Assembly: GCA_027923965.1 (NCBI GenBank)
Contig: AP026969.1
Location: 3,968,001-4,032,000 of the forward strand
Direction of reading: 5' to 3'
From: Comamonadaceae bacterium OS-1
GTDB taxonomy: Bacteria > Pseudomonadota > Gammaproteobacteria > Burkholderiales > Burkholderiaceae_C
Length of the DNA: 64,000 nucleotides
In this document: in pieces, positions 40,248-49,219 of the stretch
How the letters are laid out: each line of letters opens with the position of its first letter
Position numbering within the stretch: the first letter of the stretch is position 1
Notes under the pieces: model-generated
The model's database searches: none
Told to the model about the DNA's origin: nothing
The model's input: only the letters and a program-made list of their open reading frames with translations
Translations under genes and position numbers: made by a program

Positions 40248-41199
40248 TGCGCTCGATGGCATCGGCCATCCAGTCTGGCTGCAGCGCAGCGGGTTTGCCG
40301 CCGGTGCGCAGAGACACCACCAGGCCATCGGGATGGGCCTCGACATGGACGCTGCCACCCCAGTACGACAACCACGCCAGCCAGGCCACGGTGGCCGCAG
40401 ACGGCGGCTCGTGCGAGGCCGCATCCAGCAGCCAGGTGATGACCGGGCGGCTGGTGAGCCTGGCGGTATGGCCCTGCAGCAGCACCAGGCCCGGCAGCAC
40501 ATCGGCCAGTGCCTGCAAGGCTGCTGTGGCGTTGTCCACACCAGCAAAGCGTGGCTGCAGGCTGGCCAGGGCCTGGCCGATGGCGATGCTGCGCTGGGCT
40601 TCGTACTGCATCAGCTCGGCGTGGTCCATGCTGCGCCAGTCGATGGGCGGCAACGCGCAGCTGCTGAACTCGGCCGTCTGCAGGTAGAGCTGCAAGCCGC
40701 GCTCGTTGTCCACATGCAAAAAGCCCGCGCACACCACAGCCAGCTGCGAGATACGGCTGGCCAGTAGCTGCTGGCGCTGCACGGCCATTTTTTCGCGCAG
40801 CAGGTCGTCGCGCTCGCAGCGGGTTTCGGCCAGTTCCAGGGCGTTGCGCATGTCGGAGCGCAGCAGCTCCAGGTCCCAGGGCTTGGTGACGTAGCGGTAG
40901 ATTTCCCCGGTGTTGATGGCCTCGATGGCCTCACCCAGCTCGGAGTAGGCGGTAGTGAGCATGCGCACCATCTGGGGGTGGTGCTCGCGGGCGTAGCGCA
41001 GCAGCTCGTTGCCTGTGGCACCCGGCATGCGCTGGTCGGTGATCAGCACGGCGATTTCGGCACCCCGTGCCCGCAGCACGGCCTTACCCTCCTCCACCGA
41101 CAGGGCGGTAAGCACCGGCGCCATGGGGTTGATCAGACGCTCAAAGTATTTGAGGGCCATTGGTTCGTCGTCAACGTACAGGATCTTGTCGGGTCTCAT
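40219..41199 (-). CDS. Response regulator, PhcQ/PhcR-like
   Basis: A 326-residue cytosolic protein. The start at 41199 gives MRPDKILYVDDEPMALKYF, the usual receiver start. The receiver covers residues 1-120 with acidic pocket D-D-E, phosphorylated Asp in LITDQRMPG, and KPW. A coiled segment follows (125-160), then a C-terminal part of about 170 residues with no domain I can name and no histidine-kinase boxes. The order methyltransferase, histidine kinase, response regulator is the same as phcB-phcS-phcR/phcQ of Ralstonia. It lies 153 bases behind the kinase gene. The assignment is inference. Confidence 0.7.
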   Translation of the reverse strand: MRPDKILYVDDEPMALKYFERLINPMAPVLTALSVEEGKAVLRARGAEIAVLITDQRMPGATGNELLRYAREHHPQMVRMLTTAYSELGEAIEAINTGEIYRYVTKPWDLELLRSDMRNALELAETRCERDDLLREKMAVQRQQLLASRISQLAVVCAGFLHVDNERGLQLYLQTAEFSSCALPPIDWRSMDHAELMQYEAQRSIAIGQALASLQPRFAGVDNATAALQALADVLPGLVLLQGHTARLTSRPVITWLLDAASHEPPSAATVAWLAWLSYWGGSVHVEAHPDGLVVSLRTGGKPAALQPDWMADAIERISRLATDAD

Positions 41200-41352
41200 A
41201 AGGTGCCTTGCCAGGTTTATCAACAGAGAAAGACTGGAAATACAGGGCTGCACAAGCCCCTGGTCCAGCCACGAAAGTCATCGCATTGCGCCGACACCGC
41301 ACCAGGTCCATGCCGGTGCAATGCGGTGGAGTGCGGAACAAACGGGGCCCAT

Positions 41353-42702
41353 TCAGACATTTTGGTGGGCCAGTCCGAGGTCAAACGCAAATTCGGTCCA
41401 CGCGCCGGGCTCGCTGCTGACGCGCAGCGAACCGCCGTGGCGCTGCACGATGGCATAGCTCACGCTCAGGCCCAGGCCCAGGCCCTTGCCCACGTCGCGG
41501 GTGGTGAAAAACGGCTCGAACACCCGGGCCAGGTGCTCGGGCTGGATGCCGGTACCGTTGTCGCGCACGGTCACCTCCAGCCGGTCGCCCTGCCGCACCG
41601 CCCGCACCTCGATGCGCGGGTTGGCTCGGGCGGCTTTGTGCAAGGCCAGCGCGGCATTGCCCAGCAGGTTGATGAGCACGCCGATCAGCGCAGGCTCGTC
41701 GCCGCGCACGTGGGTGTCCATGGGCAACTCGACCGGCACAGCGATACCTTTGAGCTCAAACCCCGTCAGGCGCAGCGCCGATTGCAGGGCTTTTTCAAAC
41801 AGGAAGATGCGGCTGCTACTGGCATCGCCGGGCTGCTGGTAGGCAAAGGTCTTCAGGTCGGAGACGATGCTTTGCACCCGCTGCATGCCCTCTTTGGCAT
41901 CGCCCAGGCTTTCCTGCAGGTCGGCGTTTTTCAGCACCGCAGGGTCCATCAGCGACATGTTGAGGGCCATCAGGCTGTAGTTGACCGGGTTGTTGACCTC
42001 GTGCAGCAAGCCCGCCGCCAGGGTGCCCAGCGCGGCCATTTTTTCCTGCTGCATCATGTGGCCCTTGATGTCGGCCAGGGCCTGGTTGGTGTGCTGCAGC
42101 GCCGCGTTCTTCAGCTGGATTTCTTTTTTCAGCCGAAACGACAGCCAGCGCCAGCGTTCGTTGTAGACAGCCAAGGCAATACCGATGATGGCGTAGAACA
42201 GCATGAACAAGGCATTGCCCCCAAATGCATGAAAGTCCCGGATACCGCCCTGGCGCCAGACACAGGCCACGCAGTAAGCGGCCAAGGTCAAGGTACCAAA
42301 AAACACCGCTTCCATGAAAGAGATCGGCAAGAAAAAGGCCATGCCGCTGAGCACAAAGGTCAGACCGACAAAGTAGATCGACTGCTCGCCGTTGGTTTTA
42401 TAAATCATCCAGGACACCATGGCCTGGGGGACGCATAGCCAGAAGTACGTCAGCATCTTGATGTGGTCACGGCCCCAGGCGCACTGGTAGCTCAAGAGCA
42501 CCAGCCCGATCACCACGCAGGCAGCGACGCGCAAACGCAAAAATTCCGGGGCGAACTGGGGGTAAAAAATATGGTCCAGCGCCAGCCCGGCCAACACCAA
42601 TACGATGGTCATCAGGCAGGCGGCCCGGCTGTTGAAAATCAGGTAGCCGTGCAGCTCTTGCCGGTAGGCAGCATCTTTGCGCGGCTGTATGAAACGCATC
42701 AT
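41353..42702 (-). CDS. Membrane sensor histidine kinase, PhcS-like
   Basis: A 449-residue sensor. The N-terminal half carries about six hydrophobic helices (residues 28-205) and no large periplasmic domain, which fits sensing of a hydrophobic signal in the membrane. The HisKA box reads GLLHEVNNPVNYSLMALNMS near residue 255, and the ATPase has DNGTGI and GKGLGLGLSVS. The ATG overlaps the stop of the methyltransferase gene (ATGATG around 42702), so the two are coupled. PhcS of Ralstonia senses 3-hydroxy fatty acid methyl esters; a similar role here is inference. Confidence 0.82.
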   Translation of the reverse strand: MMRFIQPRKDAAYRQELHGYLIFNSRAACLMTIVLVLAGLALDHIFYPQFAPEFLRLRVAACVVIGLVLLSYQCAWGRDHIKMLTYFWLCVPQAMVSWMIYKTNGEQSIYFVGLTFVLSGMAFFLPISFMEAVFFGTLTLAAYCVACVWRQGGIRDFHAFGGNALFMLFYAIIGIALAVYNERWRWLSFRLKKEIQLKNAALQHTNQALADIKGHMMQQEKMAALGTLAAGLLHEVNNPVNYSLMALNMSLMDPAVLKNADLQESLGDAKEGMQRVQSIVSDLKTFAYQQPGDASSSRIFLFEKALQSALRLTGFELKGIAVPVELPMDTHVRGDEPALIGVLINLLGNAALALHKAARANPRIEVRAVRQGDRLEVTVRDNGTGIQPEHLARVFEPFFTTRDVGKGLGLGLSVSYAIVQRHGGSLRVSSEPGAWTEFAFDLGLAHQNV

Positions 42703-44108
42703 TGCGCCACGCCGCCGACGGTGGATTCGGAAAAAATATTCAGCCCGGTGGCATCGGTGTAGACCGTGGTGTCCTGCAGGCCCGGCGGCAAGATTCTTTG
42801 CACATCGGCCTCGTCGCGGCAAATCAAATGCCACTCCAGAAAGTGCTCCATCCAGCGCCGCTCGGGGTTGCTGGAATGCACATTGGTCAGCAGCAGTTTG
42901 CCACCCACGCGCGACTGGTTGGCCATGTAGCGGATCAGGCGGTTGCACACCTTGTCCGTCAGATAGTCGAACAGACCGGCGCAGTACACGTAGTCAAAAC
43001 GCTCGGCCTCGGGCAGCGGTTGGGTCAGGCTGGCGCGTTTGAGCAACTGGTGGACCGAGGCGTGCTGCAGCGTGAGGTGCAGGGTTTTGCCGGTGCCTTT
43101 GTGCAGGGTGTCCAGCACCTGGCGGGTATGGTCCAGGGTTTCTTCGCTGAAATCCACCAGCACGAATTCCAGGCGATCGAAATACGGACTCGATTGCACC
43201 AGCCGCTGGATTTCCAGGGCCGGGCCACAGCCGATATTCAGCACCCGCATCGGGCGCCGGGCCTGTACAGCCTGCGCGGCCAGTGCCTCCAGCCGGTCGA
43301 ACAAGAGGGCGATACGGTTGCGGTGGGCCTGCGCCACACCGGCCTGCAAAAACATGAAGTTGACCAGCTGGAAATAGCTGCTGGGGCCCTGCCGGGGGTC
43401 GCCCACGATCTGGTTCACCATCTCGTAGTCGCCCGCATAGCCCAGCGGCTTGGAGAAGGTGCGGTGCACGAACGGCGCGCGCAGGATCAGCGGATGGATG
43501 GCGCTCTGGGCAAAGCTGCGGTGCAGGGGTACCAGCGCATCGGGCACCAAGGCGGCCTCCCGGTCAAACCACAGCAGGTACTCGCGGCCCTTGTGCAGCA
43601 GGGGCGTGCCCAGCTCGACAAACACTTCGGGCGGGATGCGACCGTCGGCATCGCGCGGCAGGCGGCCCGCCACGTCGAGCTGGTCGATCCAGCGGGCCAC
43701 CTCGAAAAAATAGGCCCGCATCTCACCCACCACCACCTGGTAGTCACGGCGCACGTTGAAGCGGCTGGCCCAGTCCTGCACAAAGGCAGTCGCAGCTTCC
43801 CCGGCGGCGGCGGGGCCGGCCTGGATGGGCCCCACCTCGTTCCACGCATCCATCAAGCCCACCGACACCACCACCATCAGGCCGGTGTTGACCAGACTGA
43901 CGACGACGGCCCGGCCCTGGTAGACGATCTGCTGGGCAGCGCGTACGGTCAGATCGTGCAACATCTCACTCACCTGCACCAGGGCATCGGGGTTGTACAC
44001 CTCCATCACCAAGGAGCCCCGCTGGTGGCTGATGAGGGTTGCGCGCACCGCTTCGTGCTTGCTGTTGCGGAAGCTGATCACCGGATGGATGGCGGTTAAG
44101 GACTGCAC
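42699..44108 (-). CDS. SAM-dependent methyltransferase, PhcB-like (3-hydroxy fatty acid methyl ester synthesis)
   Basis: A 469-residue protein. The N-terminal 100 residues look PilZ-like (EVYNPDALVQVSEML). A middle region carries KPLGYAGDYEMVNQIVGD, a motif I associate with proteins annotated as extracellular-factor biosynthesis. The C-terminal methyltransferase has the SAM motif VLNIGCGPALEI near residue 290. In Ralstonia PhcB makes 3-hydroxy palmitate or myristate methyl ester, the signal read by PhcS. The gene heads a three-gene unit with the sensor and response regulator. The family match is good, but the product has not been shown. Confidence 0.75.
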   Translation of the reverse strand: MQSLTAIHPVISFRNSKHEAVRATLISHQRGSLVMEVYNPDALVQVSEMLHDLTVRAAQQIVYQGRAVVVSLVNTGLMVVVSVGLMDAWNEVGPIQAGPAAAGEAATAFVQDWASRFNVRRDYQVVVGEMRAYFFEVARWIDQLDVAGRLPRDADGRIPPEVFVELGTPLLHKGREYLLWFDREAALVPDALVPLHRSFAQSAIHPLILRAPFVHRTFSKPLGYAGDYEMVNQIVGDPRQGPSSYFQLVNFMFLQAGVAQAHRNRIALLFDRLEALAAQAVQARRPMRVLNIGCGPALEIQRLVQSSPYFDRLEFVLVDFSEETLDHTRQVLDTLHKGTGKTLHLTLQHASVHQLLKRASLTQPLPEAERFDYVYCAGLFDYLTDKVCNRLIRYMANQSRVGGKLLLTNVHSSNPERRWMEHFLEWHLICRDEADVQRILPPGLQDTTVYTDATGLNIFSESTVGGVAQ

Positions 44109-44431
44109 AGATTAGGGGCACCAGCAAGAGTTAGACCTGCAGGAATTCACGGCCTATCGGTCAAGGCGGAATGACCGTACTGGGGCAACATGTTGTACGT
44201 TCGGCACGTGAAAGTCAAAATGGACGCGATGGCCAACCGAATGGCAGTTGCCCGAATACAGCCTGTGCCCCACCCGATACGCCCATGTTTTGTCACGTTC
44301 AGCCTTCCGCAAAACCCCAAACAAGCTCCAAAATTCCCGCTTGTAGCGGCCCCACGAAATGCAAATTTCACCGGTAGTCTATACATTACCAATGCATTCA
44401 AAATGTAATAAATTGAAACTCGAATAAAGCC
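44109..44431. other. Divergent control region of the phc-like operon
   Basis: A 323-bp gap with no gene. Its right end is AT-rich. TACATT at 44382-44387 and AATGTA at 44402-44407 form an inverted pair around a central ATGCAT, which would suit a dimeric regulator. It lies upstream of both the methyltransferase gene and the NTF2-like gene. Confidence 0.45.
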
Positions 44432-44917
44432 ATGCACTCCCACCAAACCACGCTGGAACGCTTCTACACCGCCTTCGCCCAACTCGATGCGGACACCATG
44501 GCGGCCTGCTATGCGCCTGATGCGCAGTTTGAGGACGCGGTGTTTTCGTTGCGGGGCCAGCGGGAGGTCGGAGGCATGTGGCGCATGCTGTGTGCGGCCA
44601 CCCGTACCCAGGGCCGGGATGTGTGGAAGCTGGAGTTCAGTGGCCTGCAGGCCGATGCCACCACCGGCCGGGCCCATTGGGAGGCGCACTACCGGTTCAG
44701 TGCGACCGGGCGACTGGTGCACAACCGGATCGACAGCACTTTCAGCTTCAACCCGCAGGGGCTGATCGTGAACCATGTGGACCGGTTTGATTTTTGGGCC
44801 TGGTCGCGCCAGGCCCTGGGCACGCCGGGGCTGTTGCTGGGCTGGACACCGTTTCTGCGGGCCAAGGTACGCCGAAAAGCTGCCGCCAATTTACAGAAGT
44901 TTTTGGCCAGGCCGTGA
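44432..44917 (+). CDS. SnoaL/NTF2-like domain protein
   Basis: A 161-residue cytosolic protein that begins MHSHQTTLERFYTAFAQLD. The cone-shaped NTF2 fold is suggested by FYTAFAQLDADTMAACYAPDAQFEDAVF and the later WEAHYRFSATGRLVHNRIDSTF. Such proteins are small enzymes (isomerases, dehydratases) or binding modules; the function is unknown. A basic tail (RRKAAANLQKFLARP) ends the protein. The ATG follows an AT-rich stretch that could hold the promoter. Confidence 0.72.
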   Translation: MHSHQTTLERFYTAFAQLDADTMAACYAPDAQFEDAVFSLRGQREVGGMWRMLCAATRTQGRDVWKLEFSGLQADATTGRAHWEAHYRFSATGRLVHNRIDSTFSFNPQGLIVNHVDRFDFWAWSRQALGTPGLLLGWTPFLRAKVRRKAAANLQKFLARP

Positions 44918-44971
44918 GCCTCAACTATCGCCAAAGGCAGTAGAGGCTCACAGCAAGCAAGGTACCGCGGC

Positions 44972-45793
44972 TCAGGTCATGCCGTGGCACTTTTTGTACT
45001 TCTTGCCGCTGCCGCAAGGGCAGGGGTCGTTGCGGCCCGGCGTGGCTTCGACGCGCACGGTTTCCACCCGCGGGCCGATGCTGCGCCAGAGCGCGCGCAG
45101 GTCGTATACCGCCCACAGGGCTTCGCCGAAGGCTTCCATGCGGGCCATGGACATGCTGGGGGGCGGCTCTTCGCCGCCCTCTTCGTCGGGGCCATAGGCA
45201 GACACTTCGGCCGGGCCGGTGTCGTCTTCGGTGAGTGCCACGATGGCCTCCAGGCCGGCATCCAGGGCCTTCACGGCTTCTTTGTCCTTGGGCGGGGCGA
45301 CCCACTCTTCCGGCCAGGATTCGACCGCGAACATGAAGCCCAGGGCCCACACCTGGCCGAAGGCGGGCAGCGGGCCGTCCTCTTCCTCTTCACCCTGCAG
45401 GGCTTCGGCACGTTCTTCGGGGCTGAGCGACAGCATCATGCCGCGCACGTCCAACACCTCGGGGGAGTAGGCTTTCTCGTCCGACAGGTTGCGTACGTCT
45501 TCTGCGTCCAGCGCGGCGGTCACCTCGTCCCAACGGCGATTCCATAACGCCATGAAGGCATCCTTCTGCGCATCGTCGGCAAAACTGCCTTCGCCGTCTT
45601 CGCCGATGTCGAGCAGCACCGACAGGTATTCGCCGGGAGCGATGGGCTTGCGGCCACATACCAGGGCGGCCATGAAGCCTTCGCAAAATTCCCACTGCGG
45701 GGTTTCGTCAAAGCGCTCGCGCAGGTCTTCCAGGATCACGTCCAGGGCATCAAAGTCTTCGGGCTGCAGGGGGGAAAGAGGGGTCGAGGTCAT
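44972..45793 (-). CDS. YecA/UPF0149 protein with C-terminal SEC-C zinc motif
   Basis: A 273-residue cytosolic protein. The N-terminal YgfB/YecA domain covers residues 1-180 and a long acidic stretch follows. The C-terminus has [18 protein letters not shown], the SEC-C zinc-binding motif with C-x-C and C-H. I used the ATG at 45793. The role is unknown, although SEC-C domains bind ribosomes or protein partners, as in SecA. Confidence 0.85.
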   Translation of the reverse strand: MTSTPLSPLQPEDFDALDVILEDLRERFDETPQWEFCEGFMAALVCGRKPIAPGEYLSVLLDIGEDGEGSFADDAQKDAFMALWNRRWDEVTAALDAEDVRNLSDEKAYSPEVLDVRGMMLSLSPEERAEALQGEEEEDGPLPAFGQVWALGFMFAVESWPEEWVAPPKDKEAVKALDAGLEAIVALTEDDTGPAEVSAYGPDEEGGEEPPPSMSMARMEAFGEALWAVYDLRALWRSIGPRVETVRVEATPGRNDPCPCGSGKKYKKCHGMT

Positions 45794-45854
45794 AGAGATC
45801 ACCGGTGGCAAAGCCCCAGTTTAGCCAGTAGCATCGCGCCCAGGAGAAATGTCT

Positions 45855-47513
45855 ATGCTGGAATACTTGAATACGGTCTACCCCATCCGCTACACCGCCA
45901 TGGGGCTGTGTGTGATGGGCCTGCTGCTGAGCCTGTTCAGCCTGGTGGCCTTCCACACCGGGTTGCCGGCACTGCTGGTATTTGGCGGGCTGGTGGCGCT
46001 GGGTGTTTTTGACCTGCGCCAGACCAAGAAGTCGGTGCTGCGCAACTACCCGGTGATAGGCCACATGCGCTACATGCTGGAGTACGTGCGCCCGGAGATC
46101 CGCCAGTACTTCATCGAGGCCGACAACGAAGCCAACCCCTTTTCGCGGTCTCAGCGCTCGCTGGTGTACCAGCGCGCCAAGAGCGACATCGACAAGCGCC
46201 CGTTTGGCACCCAGCTGGATGTGCTGGCCGAGGGCTACGAGTGGATCAACCACTCGGTCGCCCCCACCGTCACGCCCTCGCACGACTTTCGCACCACCAT
46301 CGGGCTGGACAGCCGCACCGGGCTGCAGGCCAGCAGCTCCAGCTGCACCCAACCTTACAGCGCCAGCGTTTTCAGTATTTCGGCCATGAGCTTTGGTGCG
46401 CTGTCGGCCAATGCCATCCTGGCGCTGAACCAGGGGGCCAAGCAGGGCCACTTTGCGCACGACACGGGCGAGGGCTCCATCTCCGTGCACCACAAGACCC
46501 ACGGCGGGGACCTGGTGTGGGAAATCGGCTCGGGCTACTTTGGCTGCCGCAACGACGACGGCACGTTCAGCCCCGAACGCTTTGCCGCCAACGCCGCCAA
46601 CCCGCAGGTCAAGATGATCGAGCTCAAGCTCAGCCAGGGGGCCAAACCCGGCCACGGCGGCGTGCTGCCCGGCCCCAAGGTCAGCGCCGAGATTGCCGAG
46701 GCCCGCGGCGTGCCCGAGGGGGTGGACTGCGTCTCGCCCTCGTCCCACAGCGCATTCAGCACGCCCGTCGAGATGATGCTGTTCATCGCCCGGCTGCGCG
46801 AACTGTCGGGGGGCAAACCCACCGGCTTCAAGCTGTGCATCGGCCACCCCTGGGAATGGTTTGCCATGGTCAAGGCCATGCAGACCACCGGCATCACGCC
46901 CGACTTCATCGTGGTGGACGGGGCCGAGGGCGGCACCGGCGCGGCACCGCTGGAATTTACCGACCACGTGGGCGCACCGCTGCAAGAGGGCCTGCAACTG
47001 GTGCACAACACCCTGCGCGGCGTGGGTCTGCGCAGCCGCATCCGTCTGGGCTGCGCGGGCAAGGTGGTCAGCGCCTTCGACATTGCGCGGATGATGGCGC
47101 TGGGGGCCGACTGGTGCAATTCCGCCCGGGGCTTCATGTTTGCGCTGGGCTGCCTGCAGGCCCAGGCCTGCCACACCGGCCACTGCCCCACGGGCGTGAC
47201 CACCCAGGACCCGGTGCGCCAGCAGGCGCTGATCGTGCCCGACAAGGCGGTACGGGTGTTCAACTTCCACCAGAACACGCTCAAGGCACTGAAAGAGATG
47301 GTCCAGGCCGCCGGGCTGATGCACCCGGGCGAGATCACCGCCCACCACATCGTGCGGCGCGTCAATGAAACCGGGGTCAAGCTGCTGGTCAGCATCATGC
47401 CGCCGCTGCCCATGGATGCCCTGCTGGACCGGGACATCAGCGCCCTGCCCAACGTCTTCAAGTTCTACTGGCCGCGCGCCAGCGCCGACAGCTTCACGCT
47501 ACAAATTGAATAG
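45855..47513 (+). CDS. Membrane-anchored FMN-binding glutamate synthase domain protein
   Basis: A 552-residue protein. I chose the ATG at 45855 because AGGAG lies eight bases upstream; an ATG at 45849 is too close to it. Two hydrophobic helices (residues about 12-58) precede a glutamate-synthase-type FMN barrel. Conserved segments are ISAMSFGALS, GEGSISVHH, QGAKPGHGG and the loop VDGAEGGTGAAP. The family is related to GltB but lacks the glutaminase and large parts of the enzyme; its reaction is not established. The last codons and TAG come from a repeat. Confidence 0.83.
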   Translation: MLEYLNTVYPIRYTAMGLCVMGLLLSLFSLVAFHTGLPALLVFGGLVALGVFDLRQTKKSVLRNYPVIGHMRYMLEYVRPEIRQYFIEADNEANPFSRSQRSLVYQRAKSDIDKRPFGTQLDVLAEGYEWINHSVAPTVTPSHDFRTTIGLDSRTGLQASSSSCTQPYSASVFSISAMSFGALSANAILALNQGAKQGHFAHDTGEGSISVHHKTHGGDLVWEIGSGYFGCRNDDGTFSPERFAANAANPQVKMIELKLSQGAKPGHGGVLPGPKVSAEIAEARGVPEGVDCVSPSSHSAFSTPVEMMLFIARLRELSGGKPTGFKLCIGHPWEWFAMVKAMQTTGITPDFIVVDGAEGGTGAAPLEFTDHVGAPLQEGLQLVHNTLRGVGLRSRIRLGCAGKVVSAFDIARMMALGADWCNSARGFMFALGCLQAQACHTGHCPTGVTTQDPVRQQALIVPDKAVRVFNFHQNTLKALKEMVQAAGLMHPGEITAHHIVRRVNETGVKLLVSIMPPLPMDALLDRDISALPNVFKFYWPRASADSFTLQIE

Positions 47514-47943
47514 CTGCTTGTGCCGATGTACCCAGCGCTAGCAGCCTTTTTTTCATGGAAAGCACGGCCTTGTCCTTGCTCAGCAGCAAGGCCTGGTGGG
47601 CCACGGCCAGGTCGATGAAGCACTGGTCGTCCGGATCTTTGCAGATGGCCGTGGTGCGCGGGGCCACCTCTACCAGGGTAGCGTAGCGGTCGAACCGGGC
47701 CAGCACATCGGCCTTGCTGAGTTGGTAGTAGGCCAGTTTGGGGATGAGGTGGGTGTAGTCCAGCACCCGCTCTAGCTCGTTGCGCATGTGTTGCGTGGCC
47801 AGCCAGCGCAGTTGGCCGCTGGCCAGCGCGGGCTGCAGCGGCTTGGAGGCCTTGTCGTCAAAGATGAATACGTCCAGCACGATGTTGGTGTCGATCACCA
47901 CCGTGTGCGGGCCCGCGCCCAGCTCCAGCGGCTTATTTGGCAT
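47494..47943 (-). CDS. PIN-domain protein (possible RNase)
   Basis: A 149-residue cytosolic protein. The PIN fold has acidic residues in VIDTNIVLDVFIFDD (near 15) and in the KDPDDQCFIDLA segment (near 105), typical of metal-dependent RNases. The start at 47943 overlaps the end of rlmL by 11 bases. The 3' end overlaps the convergent glutamate-synthase-like gene by 20 bases and is made of repeat sequence. No partner antitoxin is next to it, so I do not call it a toxin. Confidence 0.75.
   Translation of the reverse strand: MPNKPLELGAGPHTVVIDTNIVLDVFIFDDKASKPLQPALASGQLRWLATQHMRNELERVLDYTHLIPKLAYYQLSKADVLARFDRYATLVEVAPRTTAICKDPDDQCFIDLAVAHQALLLSKDKAVLSMKKRLLALGTSAQAAIQFVA
47499..47555. repeat. 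AT-rich repeat, copy 8, shared by two convergent gene ends
   Basis: CTACAAATTGAATAGCTGCTTGTG, a degraded dyad, then CAGCGCTAGCAGCCTTTTTTT. It encodes the last residues of the glutamate-synthase-like protein and the last 20 or so residues of the PIN protein on the other strand. Confidence 0.7.
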
Positions 47944-49141
47944 CGGTGTCGGCACCGCGCCGCGCCGACCCGGCCACCATGTCGAAGCGGAACAAACGGC
48001 ATTCGATGGGGCCGTTCCACATCGGCACGCGGCGCGACTCTTTCAGGCGCATCTTGCCGGGCAGCTTCAGGTCGGGGGTGAGGATCCAGCCGGTCCAACC
48101 TGCGTAGTTGCGCTTCCAGTGGGTGGCCAGTTGGGGGAAGAAGTCACTACCACCATCATCGGTCTGTGCAGCTTCGCGGCGACCGGCGACACCGGCCACC
48201 TCGATCCGCTCGCCATAGGGCGGGTTCAGCAGCATCACGCCGGAGGGCGCGGGCGGCATGCGCTGCAAGGCATCGCCACCACGGAACTCGACCACACCCG
48301 TGACCCCGGCGCGCTCGGCGTTGCGGGTGGCGAAATCGACCATCCGGAAGGACACATCGCTGCCGAAAATCTGCGTCTGTGGCTCGTGCTCGGCCTCGGC
48401 CGCCTGGTCCTGGATAGCCGACCACACGTGGGGCTGGAACGGCAGCAGCTTCTCAAAACCAAAGCGGCGCAGGCTGCCCGGCGCGATGTTGCAGGCGATC
48501 TGCGCGGCCTCGATGGCGATGGTGCCGCTGCCGCAGCAGGGGTCGTAGAAGGGCGTGGTGCCGTCCCAGCCGCTGGCGGCAATCATGGCGGCGGCCAGGG
48601 TTTCCTTGAGCGGGGCATCGCCCTTGTCTTCGCGCCAGCCGCGCTTGAACAGCGCGTCGCCCGAGGTGTCAATGTAGATGGTGGCGTGCTCGGTGGTCAG
48701 GTGCAGGTAGATGCGCACATCGGGCCACTGCACGTTCACATCGGGGCGCACACCGGTCTTGAAGCGGAAGCGGTCGGCCACGGCATCCTTGACCTTCAGG
48801 GCGGCGAAGTTCAGCGAGGTCAGCGGGCTGTGCTGCGCGGTGACTTCGATCTTGAAGCTTTGCTTGGGCGTGAACCAGATCTCCCAGGCCACGTTGCTCG
48901 CCGCTTCGTACAGGTCTTGCTCGTTGCGGTAGGGTGTGCTGGACAGCTCGATCAGCACCCGCTGCGCCAGGCGGCTGTGCAAATTGAGCCGCATCGCGTC
49001 GCGCCACGACGAGCGCACCAGCACCCCGCCCCGGTGCGAGCGCAAATCCTCGCCCTGCAGCCCGGTAATCGCGTGCACTTCTTCGGCCAGCAGCTCTTCC
49101 ACGCCAGCGGCGCAGGGTAAAAATAATTGGAGTTGGTTCAT
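47933..49141 (-). CDS. rlmL: 23S rRNA m2G2445 methyltransferase (RlmL)
   Basis: A 402-residue RNA methyltransferase. A THUMP domain covers residues 45-155 and the methyltransferase follows with SAM-binding FYDPCCGSGTIAIEAAQ and catalytic NPPYGER. The E. coli protein is a fusion with RlmK; here only the RlmL half exists, which is normal for Betaproteobacteria. It begins MNQLQLFLPCAAGVEELLAEE. Its end overlaps the PIN gene. Confidence 0.9.
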   Translation of the reverse strand: MNQLQLFLPCAAGVEELLAEEVHAITGLQGEDLRSHRGGVLVRSSWRDAMRLNLHSRLAQRVLIELSSTPYRNEQDLYEAASNVAWEIWFTPKQSFKIEVTAQHSPLTSLNFAALKVKDAVADRFRFKTGVRPDVNVQWPDVRIYLHLTTEHATIYIDTSGDALFKRGWREDKGDAPLKETLAAAMIAASGWDGTTPFYDPCCGSGTIAIEAAQIACNIAPGSLRRFGFEKLLPFQPHVWSAIQDQAAEAEHEPQTQIFGSDVSFRMVDFATRNAERAGVTGVVEFRGGDALQRMPPAPSGVMLLNPPYGERIEVAGVAGRREAAQTDDGGSDFFPQLATHWKRNYAGWTGWILTPDLKLPGKMRLKESRRVPMWNGPIECRLFRFDMVAGSARRGADTDAK

Positions 49142-49219
49142 GGGATCGGTGCCAAAGTGGGACGCGGAGCGGGTCCGCTGGGAGGCGTGGAGTATCCCAT
49201 AGGGGGTTGTGCGCTACTT

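Noticed and set aside
41200..41352. A small gene between the response regulator and the kinase gene of the phc-like cluster (PhcR remnant).
   Set aside because: The 153-base gap has no frame with a ribosome site or kinase motif.
47494..47943. The PIN protein as the toxin of a VapBC pair.
   Set aside because: No antitoxin-like gene is next to it; its neighbour is rlmL.
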